64,000 nucleotides of DNA from Anseranas semipalmata (Eukaryota; Chordata; Aves; Anseriformes; Anseranatidae): assembly GCA_013399115.1 (NCBI GenBank), contig VXAA01003352.1:86632-150631 (forward strand), written 5' to 3'. Positions 38,527-51,942 of the stretch are shown one piece after another. The notes below the pieces were generated by a model that saw only the letters and a list, made by a program, of their open reading frames with translations, searched no databases and was not told the origin of the DNA. Numbering within the stretch: position 1 is the first letter of the stretch; each line of letters starts with the position of its first letter. Made by a program: the position numbers and the translations under genes.

Positions 38527-41500
38527 CATTAAAACAGAACAATTTTCTTTAGGATTCAGTTCCACTGCGTTCAGTGGCCTTCCCCCTAGCTTGTGGTTGG
38601 ATCTCATGTCTAACACCCCTGCAAATCTTGCTGTTTCCCATCAGGAACAAGAACAGTTTTACATCTGTGTTAGCGTTAAAGGAAAGGATCAGGACAACAC
38701 TTTTCTAGGCCAGTACAGTCGGTGCCCTGTGTTTTTCGTTCCCAGGGAAATGCCTGGAGGACCTAACATGCCTCTGGCTCCTCAGGTCATTCCATCAGAA
38801 TTCAGATCTGCGTAAGTCGGATATCTCACACCTCTTACATCTCCCCATTTGTCATTTCATTAGTACCTCAAAACACAGATCACTGGTTTACAACTTTTCA
38901 TCATAATAACAGCTTCCAGTAACCTGTAGTTTTTGCTGGCCATGTGCCTCCTTCCAAACAACCATACAGTGAGTAGCCTATTCCTCTTTGATTTCCTTGA
39001 TTTGACTCCCAAAGTAAACTCCTTTCTGGACAAATTTGCTGTCTCATCAATTCTAACGATGAAAATTGTTTTCATCAGCAATTCTTGTAATGGAAATAGA
39101 GAAAGAGTGTTGAATGTGAGCTGGAGGAAGCTTTTGTTTCCTACACTATGGTTGCATAGCGGTACATCCTACTGTGTCCTGTACAGGGACCTTGGCAACT
39201 GAATTAAGAAGGCAAGCATGGCTTTGCAAGGGAAAGAAAGGTGCAACAACAGAGGTTTAGTACCACTGTAAATACAAATTCAATTTTTTCCTGCTAACTT
39301 CTCCTCTGCTTAATATAAACGTAGTCTTATGAAGAAAAAGGATTTGCTTAGACTGTATTTTTCTGACAGTTTACAGCCACTTAAGAAAAAATGATTAATC
39401 TTTCTAAGGGATTTTTTTCAGTCTAGAGGGGTAAAAAATTGGAGAGACTTGGGGGTGCATCTGTGCAGCATATCAGATCTTTACCACAATTCTTTTTTTT
39501 TTCCATTTAAAAAGCAACAGCAATGGTTTGAACGTGCCATTTGTTGCCATGACAAGCAATCACTGACTCAGAGTATAGAAATGGGAAATAGTGGCGGTGG
39601 TCACTTCGTAGTTCCTGTTACCGCAGAGTACTTCAGAATGGTTGATCTTTGCAACACAGGCTGCCTTGCTGCTGCTTTTTCTTCATGTATTATATACTCA
39701 TATATCTTTAATGTGGAGTAAGAGCAACATAATCAATTATTTATTATGCAGCTGACACCATGCAATGAAGACACAAAAGACAACTATTCAATAATGCATT
39801 ACTGTGCACTATATATCCGTGCTGCGTACAACTACAAGACAATATGACTGAGCCTTGCACTTAGCTTGACTTCACAGCCAAGCAAAATTACATGCAATTG
39901 TCTAGCTCACTCTACTGAAAGGCATCACTCTGTCCTAACGGTTTTATAGATTTGCATACTTTTAAAAGAGAAGAGAAAGTAGACTTACCCTCAAGGCAGG
40001 TATAAGGTTCAATAAGCATATTCTACATGAATTATAAGGAGACCAAAACAATTCCTCTGGTATCCTGTTGCCTTAACACAGTTATTTTATTTTAGGCTCT
40101 GCTTCTGTTACCGTTACAAAGTTAAGCTGTAAAATATACATGCTCTGCAGCACAAGGCAAATTTCATTTGAATAAGCATGGCAGATTCAGGTCAGTCTGG
40201 CTATGCTAATGACTGGGACAATAGATGTCTAAAGCAACATTTTAGAGAGAACATGTTACTACGGAAATACTTCACCTCTCTTGCATCTCTACCAGCTCCC
40301 TACTGGTTGATTCCTCCTCTGCGCTGGGAAAGGGATGCAGATTGGTCCACCAGAAGAACCACTTTCCAGCCACTCTAGCCCAGACCGATAACAATACTGT
40401 ACCAGCAGTTAGCTGGGCTTTAATGAGCAGCTGTTCCCAGACTGGCCATCCTTTGATTTTCAACTATCTGGACTTCCAGCATGTGCCTGCATTTCCTTCT
40501 GAATAAAATCTGTGCTGAAATTTTAATTTATCAGTGCAACACTTTGGATTCCCTTGGCTAGAACTAGTAACAACCTAGTGACAAATCTACCCATCTCTAG
40601 CACGGCACTGGATTAAGAGGCTGTGCATACCCTGAAACAATAAATTTTAATGTGAAAAAGTTTATTCTTAATGTGTTACACTTAACACCAAGACGCTGGC
40701 CTTCAGGGCATTTGGAATGGAAAAATAACATCTCTCCCCACATCCCTCTTGAATGAATGCTCTTTCCTTCCTGCAGGCCCCTGTTTACCAGTTTCTGTGT
40801 CACATCCAACTTTCTTCACACATAGCATGGTTTTATCTCATTCATAGAGGAGTTTTCTACTGAAACTTATCTTGAAAAACACAGTAATCATTTAACATCT
40901 TGCAGAGGACTTAGCAACTAGTGTGCTCTTAAATAAGAAGGAGAAAAAGAGAAAACATTCTTGGAAAAAGGAACGCACAAAATGCAAACAGAGAAGAAAA
41001 CACAGAAGTTTATAAAAATGGGTGTTGACTAAGCCACGTAAGAAGGGGTAGTCAATATGCTAAGATTACATATGCACTAAATAAGTCAAAGGCAGACAGT
41101 GTTGTCCCATCCCAATCTCATATGTCCATAAAATATACATAACGCAGAAGTCAAATGCTTTTTATCCGGGGTATGCAACTTTTTAATCCAGACTTGTCAG
41201 GCATTCCTGCACTGTGTCTTATTTTAGAGATGTGATACGATATTCCTAGCTGGCATTATGTAATAGCCCCTCCCTTCGCAAGTGTTCGGAGAACTCCTGA
41301 GGAATTGTCTCCTCCTGGGTGCGATTCCACGTGGGAAAGTGAGACATGACTTCATCGGCACCGGTTTGATAACAGCAGACAGGGCTCCACGGGGCCTCAC
41401 TGCAGCAGAGCACAGACATTTTCCAGGTGAAACATACTGCTGTTTTACTTGGGAACAAAATGCCCTGCTCAAGAGTGGACAAGGATGGGTGTCTAGATGC

Positions 41501-42263
41501 TGCTCTCTTTCCACTGCCATGAACAGACCATGGATTTTTAGGTAGCTAAGAGTAGTTGACATGAATTCCACCCAAAATGACATAATCACAGTCAAGATTA
41601 GAGAGAAAATGCAGTTTGAACCCAAATTGGTTTCGATTTGCATTCCAAACTCCTTCCCATGGATTATGCTGCTCACAGGCTTTAAGACTTGGTGACTGCA
41701 GATCTACTTAGAAGTCACTTTCTGTATAGTAACATACAGTAAACAAGCTGTATAAATATTAGAAGGTAAAAGTCACTTCTAGCTTTCGAGTGAACACTGA
41801 AAAGGGTTTATTAACAAGTTATGTATTGGGTAACTCTCACTATGTTGTCAAAGTTCAGCCTACAATTAAGATCAGATAAAAACAGCATTTTGCCAAGCAG
41901 CCTTTACCATTTGCTGCAACACTCCAGTGAAGGAATGTCTTATTCAGATACCATTATTTTTCTAGGCTGTCTTTTCAAAAGGTATACGAGATACACTCAT
42001 CAAAGGAACAAATCTTTCTTTAGATGTATAGTTTGCTCTTCCCACCTACTAGGAATGTACCCGCTTTCACAAAAAATAACATTTTTGCAGTATTGTCTTC
42101 AGTGTAAACAGCTTTACATGCTCCAAGGAAGACCCTAGCAGAATCATAAATATTTCTCTGCCTGCAAACTCTGAGAGTATGTTCTGCAATAATATTAGCT
42201 ATGAATTTCTTCTTTTTCCACATTTGTTTCCTGGTTTTGTTCATCCTTCCCAATGCTGCCAAT

Positions 42264-42340
42264 CCTCATTGGTGTAAATTGGCACAGTTGCCCTGATATT
42301 AATGAAAGTACAAAAGTATATATATCAGGTTAAGACCCAG
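42264..42340. repeat. Ancient palindromic repeat fragment
   Basis: 'cctcattggtgtaaattggc' followed by 'acagttgccctgatattaat' is the same element as at 9692-9735, in the same orientation and better preserved on its left arm. Confidence 0.5.
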
Positions 42341-45300
42341 GTCACAGTAATTTAAAACGAAGTTGAATGATGCACTTGGAACTGCTCTCCAGAGCAGAAT
42401 CCTGCATGCATACAGAATAGCTTAGATTTGTGATCAGAGCAAAAAAGCTGTATGTCAAAAAGAATAGGTTCTGCCACTGGACAGCTGTGTAAGTATAACT
42501 TACCTTCATTTTATTCCCTGTGAAACGATGACTGTGGTTTCCTAAAGGTCAGAAAGAGAGCCACTAGCCTATCCAAGAATAATATTATTAATTAATATAC
42601 TTTGTCTTAGGAATCTTGAAAGGCTTCATTCAGTAAGCCTTTAAAGTATCTTCAGAGCCACAGTGGAAAGGAGCTATTAACAGTGCACTTTGTTATTATA
42701 AATAGGTCTTTTCCATCTCTAAGTTTTGATCTCGGTGATCTTATAAATGAACTATGGAAAAAGTGGCAGCTGTTATCTTGACAGATGGGTCTCAGGCATT
42801 GCTCTGCTGGACATTAGGCAGTCGTCTCTCTGGAGAACAATAGGAATTTCCAAGTGCCTGTATCTATTTTCATCTACTTAACAAGCCACTCATGTCTTGG
42901 ACTAGTGAAGGGATGAAGCTCGGAGAATGCAAAATAAATGTTTTAGGGGAAACATCTCAGAGAAAAAGGTGAGAATGAGATGAGTACCACCTATTAGTGA
43001 GTTCCCTCTTGAATTTTACAGAAGCAACAGAAAAATAACTAGAAGTTTCTTGCCCAGGCAATGGAGACAAACAGGCACTTGCAGAAGGTAAGATACAGAA
43101 AGTTTGTGCACTGAGTGAAGCACATCCTACAGTCAGCCAGTAGGACAAGGTAAGCACAAGGGAGCACCTCAACTTTCTGCTCTTCATAGAATTTAGTATC
43201 ATCCTCTACTTTGGATGTAGAGCTTTGAATCTAGTTTTAAGGACAGACACAGAGCTGAGAAGGGTTCATCCTTTTAAAAGGGTGGTTGGTAGAGAGGGTG
43301 TTTCTGCCCACCTTTTCCACTATAAACACTTGCCAAGAGCACCATGAGTTCAACTCCACCTCAAGTCTGAATTTAAACCCATGTCCTTCACCTTTTCCAA
43401 TGGTATTCTCATCATTGGACAAACGGGATCCCTTTCTACACCTCCACCTGAACCTGTATGGTAGCTGAACATGGAGAATGATGAAGTTAGGAGAAGACTA
43501 AGGACATAGTAAGTAGGGATAAGCAAAGACCTGCATCCTTGCTCGCTGGTCCTGTTAGATCAGCCATGACTGATGTTGTGTTAGGGTCTGTCCCTGTATT
43601 GTTTAGACAAAGTTCTCCTTGATTTCAGCAGGAGCCTGAGAATGGACAGGCTGCACAGGCTATAATATTTATCCAAAAGCAAAAGCATTTTATCACTCAG
43701 CACTACTGCAAACAAAAGACATCGTAAATTAAATCAGTTTAGATACCACAAATAAAAATAGTAGTCAGTCCATAGACACAAACAACAAAGATAAACATTG
43801 CCAAAAATACCTCAACAGCACAATAGAGTGGAAAACAAAACAAACAACTTGAGAGAGGACCTAACTGTGAAGCATTACATACATGGTATATTATTACACC
43901 AGCAATGACATGTTGGAAGATTTCAGACTCTATAACGAAACATGTTATGTTATCATCTGTAACAGTAAAGACAGAGATGGTAAATACATTGCATAACTCA
44001 CAGGAATTGTCTTTTACCAGACAGCTTTCTGTCACGGGTCACACTATCTTTCATCACCCCAGTGAATGTAACTGAAGAAATAGCATCCTATAAGAGTAAC
44101 TTACCATATGAAGTAGGTAAAAATCTGTTCCTAGCAATCAAGTAGCCAAAACACACACATCATGAGCACAGTAACAAAAGATGTTTTTCTGCAGAAAAAT
44201 AAGGGATTGACCTGTTCTATTTTATCCAAAACTCTAAAGAAAATACAATTCAGGCTTGAACGGAATGAAAAAGTGAAACACTTTCCTTTCAAAAATGAAA
44301 AAAAAATTGTCTTCTGTTCATCTGAAATGTTTCATTCCACTGAGAATACATTGCTTTGTTTTCAGATTACTAATATGAACTAATTAAATTCAGCTTCTGT
44401 GAGGTCTAGGGAATTCTTGAACAACAACACCTTTCCAATTATTTAACACCAGATATTGTTTAGCTACATCCAATCTATAAGATACCAGAGCTGCTAAGGA
44501 GAAAACATTAAAGAAAAAGAGAAAAGTTAAAATTCATGAAGAGTGTGCTGAAAGGGAAGCATATCAGATAAAATTCAAGTATAATCCATAAGATGTAATG
44601 TTATGGAACATAGCAAAGCTCCATTAATTTAGGCTGCTGTTTCCATTTTTCCTGCTTTGGAGAGTAAAGAAAAAGGTTTGTGGGAGTTTATCTATCTCCG
44701 TTTTGGGTATCATTTTAAAGCTTAAAGACATATCTGCAGATTTACTGGCTGCCTGCATAGGGAGTTCAAGCCACGCAGTTCCCATGGGCAGCAATCACCC
44801 AAGCTGCTGAGTCTTTGGAAATCATTCATCAGAACTGTAAGTATTTTGGTTGCTCATGTTATCAAATTGTTGCCAGGAAAGAAAGGAAATAAAATGGAAA
44901 ATTACATAAAACCAGTGAACTTAAGTAATCTAAGTTTCAAATAGTTAAAAAGCACTGCTGATTTGACCTAAAACTGGTATGGGTACAAATCTCTCTCCTG
45001 GAAAAACAAGTTCATTTGTGGCTTTCTCAAGAAAAAGGGCACAGAGATTTAAATTTCTCAGTATATGTAATCCATGTTCTCTAACACAGCCGAATACCTA
45101 TGGGCTTCTGCCCGCTCACGTGTCCAAAGATCACAAAGGACACAGCCAGGCACGCTTAAGCCATAACTCTCTTTTAACAGGAACAAACCACATAAAAGCA
45201 TGCTCTGCATCTCATTTCGCATCTCACGTGCTCTGCAGTCTGTGGGCTCAGGCAGTATCCTAGAGACACAGAGCACCATATATTGCATTCCTATTTTGTC

Positions 45301-48300
45301 TATTACAAGCATCCACCTAGCACCATAAATATCACTGCGTAGTAAAACCACCATTTTCACCAAATCCACCCACCATTTTTGGCATCATTTTACTGCTTTC
45401 GACTTAATAATCTGCCCAGAAGACAAGACACTTTGATTCATGAGAACCTACTTGTCATCAGCACTCGGTCTTTACCGGCACATAATTCTGACAAGGACTT
45501 CTCCTGTATGTCCATGACCTTTGCTAATGCTCCAAATAAACCTGTGCTTTATAGCTTATGATGTGCTCCCAAATAATCGCTATCAAATTTTTTGAGCCTG
45601 CCTTTGATACGGGAGTCTCTACCCAGACCATTCACCAGCTGTATTTTCTTGTTGGTAAACTGAAAGGTTTGCCTGAATTTGGGTTTGTTCTGTTTTGCAT
45701 CACTGGTTCCTCTCTCTTGCACGCATCGTGGCAAGATGAGGGTGCTCAGGCAGCTCTCGTGGCTTCTCCTGACTGCAGGCTTTGCAACAATACCATGCAA
45801 GCTCTCCCTCTGCTGCCTTGCACTGCTGCTGCACTCTTCCATCACCCCGTGTGCTGGGGAAAGCTCCATTTCTTCTAAGAACAAGTTCTTCAATTCTGAA
45901 AACGCTCCATGGAGAGCTTCATGTCATGCAGGCTGTGGCATGTGATCGTGACTTCTGTTTCTGAGCAACTTCTGCATGACCATACAGGTTTCATGGATGG
46001 AGTGCAAGACAGCTATTCTCCACCAGCTTGCAGTGTTAACCTCTTCTCTGCCTTCAGAAAAATGTGGTAGGTCACTAATGGACAGATACCTGACCTTATA
46101 TATATACAGGGCACTGCTGCTTGCACTACATCCCGAGTGCCAGCCCGAACACTTGGTGAGGGAGAGACATCCAAAGCTATCGTATTATTTGCTGGATCAA
46201 AAGTCTACAGCAGCCAGAATAACAATTCTGGTAGTTAAACTCTTGATCTACGCGTCTTTTCTGTAATTTTTGTGTGCTCTGCCTTTTTAAGTCAAAACAT
46301 CACCCGCCTTGCTTGTGCACTGTGTGCCCTAGTGTTTACCTTCTAGCAATAGGATTATATACTGCCTTCTGTCCATACGGAACTCTGCTTTTTCACTCGC
46401 TATTCGTGGCCTTTTTAGAGAGGTGGTCACATGTTTCAAAGAACAATCTGGTTGGTGTTTAGGAGCCAATTCACCAGGCAAAAACTACATATAAATTTTT
46501 GCACAGCCTGCAAATGAATCAGCAATCCCCCCTGTGAGTTGCACGTAATACTAAGGTGGCTTCCTTAACGTAAACAGCCTTTTCTGCAAAAATCTGAACA
46601 CCTGACTGTGTAGATTATCACACCAGGCTCCTAGAATGAAAAATCTGAAATTAACATTTTACTGAACAATTTCAGAAATACCTCTTTCATTGGGGTTTTC
46701 CCAGGTGAATAAAAGAAAGTACTTTCAAGTGATTTACAAACCAGCTTTATTTGGATTTGCAACATTGCATGAGGCAGAGAAGTCATTTTTGGAGCAAGTA
46801 TCACAGCCTGCTTCTGTTTCGTTGTAACATTTTTCTACTTCTGTTACACCAAACTAGGTGCATAATGCACGCACAATGCATCCTGCAAGAAGCCAGGACA
46901 TGGACAGTGTTTAGTTGCATCTGTTTGAATTAAACTGCTTTATAGGACCACGAAACCGAAATATTGGTGCATTGCAGATTGCCATTTTTAGCTGCTGCAA
47001 CACCATGCCTTGTTTTGGTGCCTACTGCCAGATGACATCATCTTGTAGCAACTTTTTCAGCAGAGCAGCCCAAGCTGCTTCTCCCAGGATATCATTGATT
47101 AGAAATCCAACAATCCCATTTTTTGTTTTTGGTTTTAAGTCTTGCTGCTGCAAGTGAGACTGGAAGGAAGGGAAGGAAGAGAAAATTATAGAACCATATC
47201 AGCAAGGAAGATCACAGATGGCCCTGGGCCCAGAGATGCAAATACTGCTGTAGTGCAGCCTACAGGTAAATCATATCTATCTCCAGTAAACACATAAGCA
47301 ATATCAGTTCTTCAGAACTGGTGCATGCACAGATACATACAATTGTATTTTCTTGCATTAGCTTGAGCTCAGTGCCAGGTTCGTTATCTAATAATCTGAT
47401 AACGGCCGGAGATGAAGCCCTAGTAGTAAAAAAAAAACAACAGAAAGCCCTCGTTTGCAATGCTGCAAGGATGATTTCTTCTCCAAGTGCTATGCTACAA
47501 ATGCTTCACAGCCTAAGAGCATGACATCAGGCTGTCATGTAACACAGACTGCAAGTCCAGGCTGTCTGTCTGAATATATTTGTCTTGGCCTCCATGTCAT
47601 GCTTGAATTTTGGAGATGCACTGTGCATGTTCAAATCAAATACCAAACTTCGTCTGGGTGAGCTCCAAGACCTCTGCTGACTCTTGATATCGCCTAATAA
47701 AGAGGGGAGGCCAGTTCAAACTACAGATTTCTGTCATTTTTTTCAGATGATCTAATGCTTTGCACAGCCATAAAAACAATATCGATTTTCACACATGACA
47801 AGAAGTTCGCAGAGAGCCTTTCCAGCTATGGCACAATATATGTTTTGTCTCTAAAGCAGACAGGCTTTGTCCCAGTGACCAGCAGAATATGATACTTGAT
47901 CCCTAATTTGTTTAGCAGTCTGTAGAACCTTTTTAGGCTAGTGATCAGATATTATCTTTATTTCCATCTTTGTGGTAACAGTGCTACCAGACTAAGGGCA
48001 CTGGGCCACGTCTCGGTTTGGTTACTTAACACGAACCAGCGTCACCTGCATTTTTAGGATGACAAGAATTTCTAACCATTGTTCCCACCTCATTCAGAGC
48101 AACTTCAACATCCCGCTTGCTCTGCTAAAGTGTTAAAGAATGCAAAGCAGGATTGTTACCTTTTTATCTGCTTCAGAAGCCTTCATGGAGATTAGGAGGT
48201 GTTGCTCTGATCTCTTCCAGTTCTATGCCACCTTGATATCTGGACACAAAAGGTCAGATTTTAAGCTGGGGTAAATCAGCTGAACCTTGAGAAGGTCAAA

Positions 48301-49039
48301 GGAGCACTGCTAGCTTGCCCCAGCTGAGGAGAAATTCTCACTGAGCCATTCCAGAGATACAAGTTTTCAGATACAGGTATTTTCCCACCACTCACATTCC
48401 TATAACCATTTTCTACTCTCCTAAATACAGTTTCCCCAGCTTTCCAGATATTTTTTCTTTTTTTTTGTTGCTTTTTTTTTCCCTCACTTGCTTTATTTAC
48501 AGATAATTTGCCTCCCTGTGAGCAAGAAAATTCACACACACTAATCCTTCTACCAGTCACTTTTTCTAACATGGAGTCTCACGTTACTCTGCTGGACCCA
48601 GAACTCATAAACCATGGAAGCACCACAAAAGACACAGTAAGAATGTGTACCCACAACTTCTTCTTATTAACAGTACTAAACAGCACACCTTTCTTCATTT
48701 GTCCTTGCATCAAGAGCCCTCTGAGAGGGTAGGAAAGAGAAATGATTTAACCTCTCTCAGTATCCCTGCATAAACACTTTTAAAGGACCAGAGTTCAACA
48801 GAGATCTTCGTGGTTTAATTTGTGTGAAGAAAAAAAGATAGACCTGTGTGTGAGATACTAAAATAGTCAGGTTTCAACACTTGTCACTGCAAAAGCAGTA
48901 CATCTGATGGTAGATGGTCACATCAGTCAGGGGCTGCAAGAGGTCTTTGTACAAAATTTCCCACCATAGGCATAAATGTTAGTGTGTTAGCTGAGCACAG
49001 AATAAAATGAATCTTTCATTATCTTAAGATAATTGTTGG

Positions 49040-49059
49040 CTTTTTTTTTTTTTTTTTTG
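49040..49059. repeat. Poly-T tract
   Basis: An uninterrupted run of about 18 T. It may be the reverse-oriented tail of a retrocopy, but no element body is recognisable next to it. Confidence 0.8.
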
Positions 49060-50160
49060 GTTCACCCAAATTCAAAGCTAACTGCAGCTATGTTTAATTT
49101 GGCTGGTTTTGCTGCATTGGTGTGACTTTGCTAAAAATAGGCAAATCGAACCAGAGCTCTGTACACAAGTTTGACCCTATATTAATAGAAATATATATGA
49201 CCCTGAGACACTCCCACATTAAACAGTCTGAGTCAGAACAGTCTCCTCCCTGACTCACCCAAATTTATTTTCTCATTTTGGGTAACCTGCAAATAACAGT
49301 GGCAGGGATGTCACAGCAGGGGCAGTAAGAGATACTTGTATTAACACCTTCATTTTTGGAAATGCAGTGTGCCTGCTACAGACAGCTAGAGGAAGGAAGA
49401 AAAAAGAAAATCCAACTGTGGCTTGTATAGAGAGACAGCCATCCTTCCCTGTAAGTGGGGAAAGTGCCAAGGAACAAATTGGATGGTGTGTACAAAGGGA
49501 AGAAAAAACCTTCTATCCTGCTGTTTACTTGCACTGGCACATGCTATGAAATGAGTATGTCTTGGGGGAGTGCCAACCTACCCTCAGGAAATGCCGGCCT
49601 ATCTTGAAGAGAGTCATCATTTACTACTGAAAAAAAGAATTAGCAGGGGCAGTAAGAGGCTAAGATGATTGGGTTTAACTTGCACTGGCCTGAAGCCAAA
49701 TATGCAAGCAAAGGCTTAGGAGAACTTTCTTCTGATGCCTCTGTGCCAACAATAGATGTGGACAGCACAAATATTTACAGACCTAAAGTGGAGGGAGACT
49801 AAATGGGGGGAGCCAGACTGTGCCTTAAGTGCTTATAATAACAATTAGCCCGTGGCGGCTTTACAGCACTGAAGTGACTGCTCCCCGCAGCCGCAGACAG
49901 GACGGGATGACTCAATGGCGATGCCACCAGCACAAGATGTCTTTTCACACATACTGTAACATGCAGTCCTCCCTTTCCCTAGGGCTCTATTAATAGCAGG
50001 GCGTTCATACTGTACGCACTCCAGTATAACCATCTCTCTCTGAAGCTAGAATAGGCAAGGCTGCCAGTGGGTTAATAAACGTTTCCAAAATAAACAAAAT
50101 GATCTTGGAGACCTGCAGGAGGTGGTGACTCTTGTGATCCATACCCTGAATGTTCTCTTT

Positions 50161-50197
50161 CTCTCTGAGTCTCTCTCTGAGGCCACCTCTCTCTGAG
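50161..50197. repeat. Short CTCTCTGAG tandem repeat
   Basis: CTCTCTGAG occurs three times (50161, 50173 and 50189), separated by 3-7 bases of CT-rich sequence. Confidence 0.75.
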
Positions 50198-50517
50198 CAT
50201 CTCTCCTCAACACCCAAGCGTGTCCTAACATTAAAGAGAAATGAGTTATTGAAAGCATGACTTGGCCGAGAGATGTCTCTTACTTTATTTACCTTTGAAA
50301 TAGAAAGTAAATATAGTAGTAAGATATATATAGGTCTCTGACCGCATCCCTTCTTCCTCTGTTCTTTGTCGTTCACCTCCCTTAGCTGTCTGGGAATAAC
50401 AGTTTCTCTTAATCTCTTTGTGCAGAGTTAAGCGCAATGGAGCTCTTGAATGACGCTATGATACAAATATAATCAAATTCTCTTTTCTCTGTTCCTGAAA
50501 CAATGACAATGCTATCA

Positions 50518-50532
50518 AAAAAAAAAAAAAAA
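50518..50532. repeat. Poly-A tract
   Basis: A run of about 15 A with no retroelement body recognised upstream. Confidence 0.75.
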
Positions 50533-51927
50533 GGTGGGTACTTCTATAGTGTGGGGGGTGTTTGAGAGCAGAACTTTGCCTTAAAAGCACCTGCAATGAC
50601 AACAAACAAAGGACCTTTAAAACTGTTGTTTAGCTGTGATGACAACCAGAAGTAGCTATCCCTTTCCTTACTTTTCAAGCACTGATGTTGTCAATCTAGC
50701 CATAAAACAGCGGCAGATAAAGTCAATCTGAAGATCTACCCAGCTGTGCCTTCCTTAATATTTAAGTCTGAAGCCCAAGAACTGCCACTGGTAGATCACT
50801 GGAGAAGGACGGATCTTCAGCAACAAGGACCTTGAAATGAATGGCCACGTCCTGCAGCATTTAAGTACAGGGGGTTAATTGCATTATTTTTAACTATTTA
50901 AAAGCAGTTTTGCTCCTTCTTCTTACACACACATATTTACCAGAAGAACTGGAAACAGAGTTAGAGATGCATAGAAGAGTACAGAAATTTTCAGAAAAAG
51001 AAGTTACATAATAAAGAATAAAACAAGTCTCTTCACTGGGAGGTTAAATAATGAAGTATCTTCTCTTTCTCAGTCACCTTGAGCTTTAATACAGGAGTCC
51101 TGAGGCCTAAATCATGGCAGGGTGTGCAAGTGAATAATTTGCTATTTACTTTTTCTCCTAAAAAAATGAAATCAATAGCATAACCCCACAAACCTCACAA
51201 ATTGCAGCAACATTCAGCCTTCAAGACACACATAAATACTCTTCCTACATGGCCCTAAGGAGACCCATAAAGCAAGTGCAACCCAGCGTCCTCAAAGATA
51301 AACAACACTTGCCTTGTGTGCCTCTCACATTACACTGCAGAGTAGTAGGAGGGTGTTCCTTGCAACTGCTCTACAGTGCCCATTAAATTCCTTGCTTTCT
51401 CTCCCTTTGGCACCTACATGCAAGAAATTAGACTGGCATGTCCTGACCATCTGCAGAAGCTAAATCATGCACTGGACATTTTTGTCATCAGGCTCTCACT
51501 CTGCCCAACATAAGTAAAAGAAATTATACTTTGCCCGGTGAAGCTGGTAGCAAGTTCTGCCGTTGGCTCTAGAGCCACGTGTAGATTTGCAAATCGAGCG
51601 AACACTTTGATACGCAGCCTGGATTCTGTTGCACGAACATATGTGGTGTGGTCAGGAAGCTGCTCCCAAACACGGTGTGCATGTGTGGCATTGTTACTGC
51701 CAAGCCACAGGTAACCTTTCTCAGACTAATTCTAAAGTTTTCACTCGTTTCCTTGTGTTCAGAGCTGTGTTTCTGCTCCCCACTCAGGAGTCGAGAAGCA
51801 GGCAGGAGCTGACCTGTCTGATCCCAGCTGGGGTCTGAGCCAACATGGATTATCACCAGTGGAGAGCTACAAAATCATAGCTGGGGCATGTAGAGGTCAT
51901 GGATGTTTCCCCAGCTGAAATTGCTTG

Positions 51928-51942
51928 CTCTCTCTCTCTCCT
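51928..51942. repeat. (CT)n microsatellite
   Basis: About seven CT units. Confidence 0.8.

Noticed and set aside
38510..38815. 101-codon plus-strand open frame
   Set aside because: Its left end overlaps an ancient repeat fragment; no recognisable domain or start context.
41224..41676. 150-codon minus-strand open frame
   Set aside because: Odd composition, no domain, no splice context and no similarity to a family I know. Length is within chance for 64 kb of vertebrate DNA.
45736..45945. Short ATG frame starting MRVLRQLSWLLLTAG, signal-peptide-like
   Set aside because: Hydrophobic N-terminus and a few cysteines, but only 69 codons, with no family resemblance, splice signals or neighbouring exons. 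Best treated as chance.
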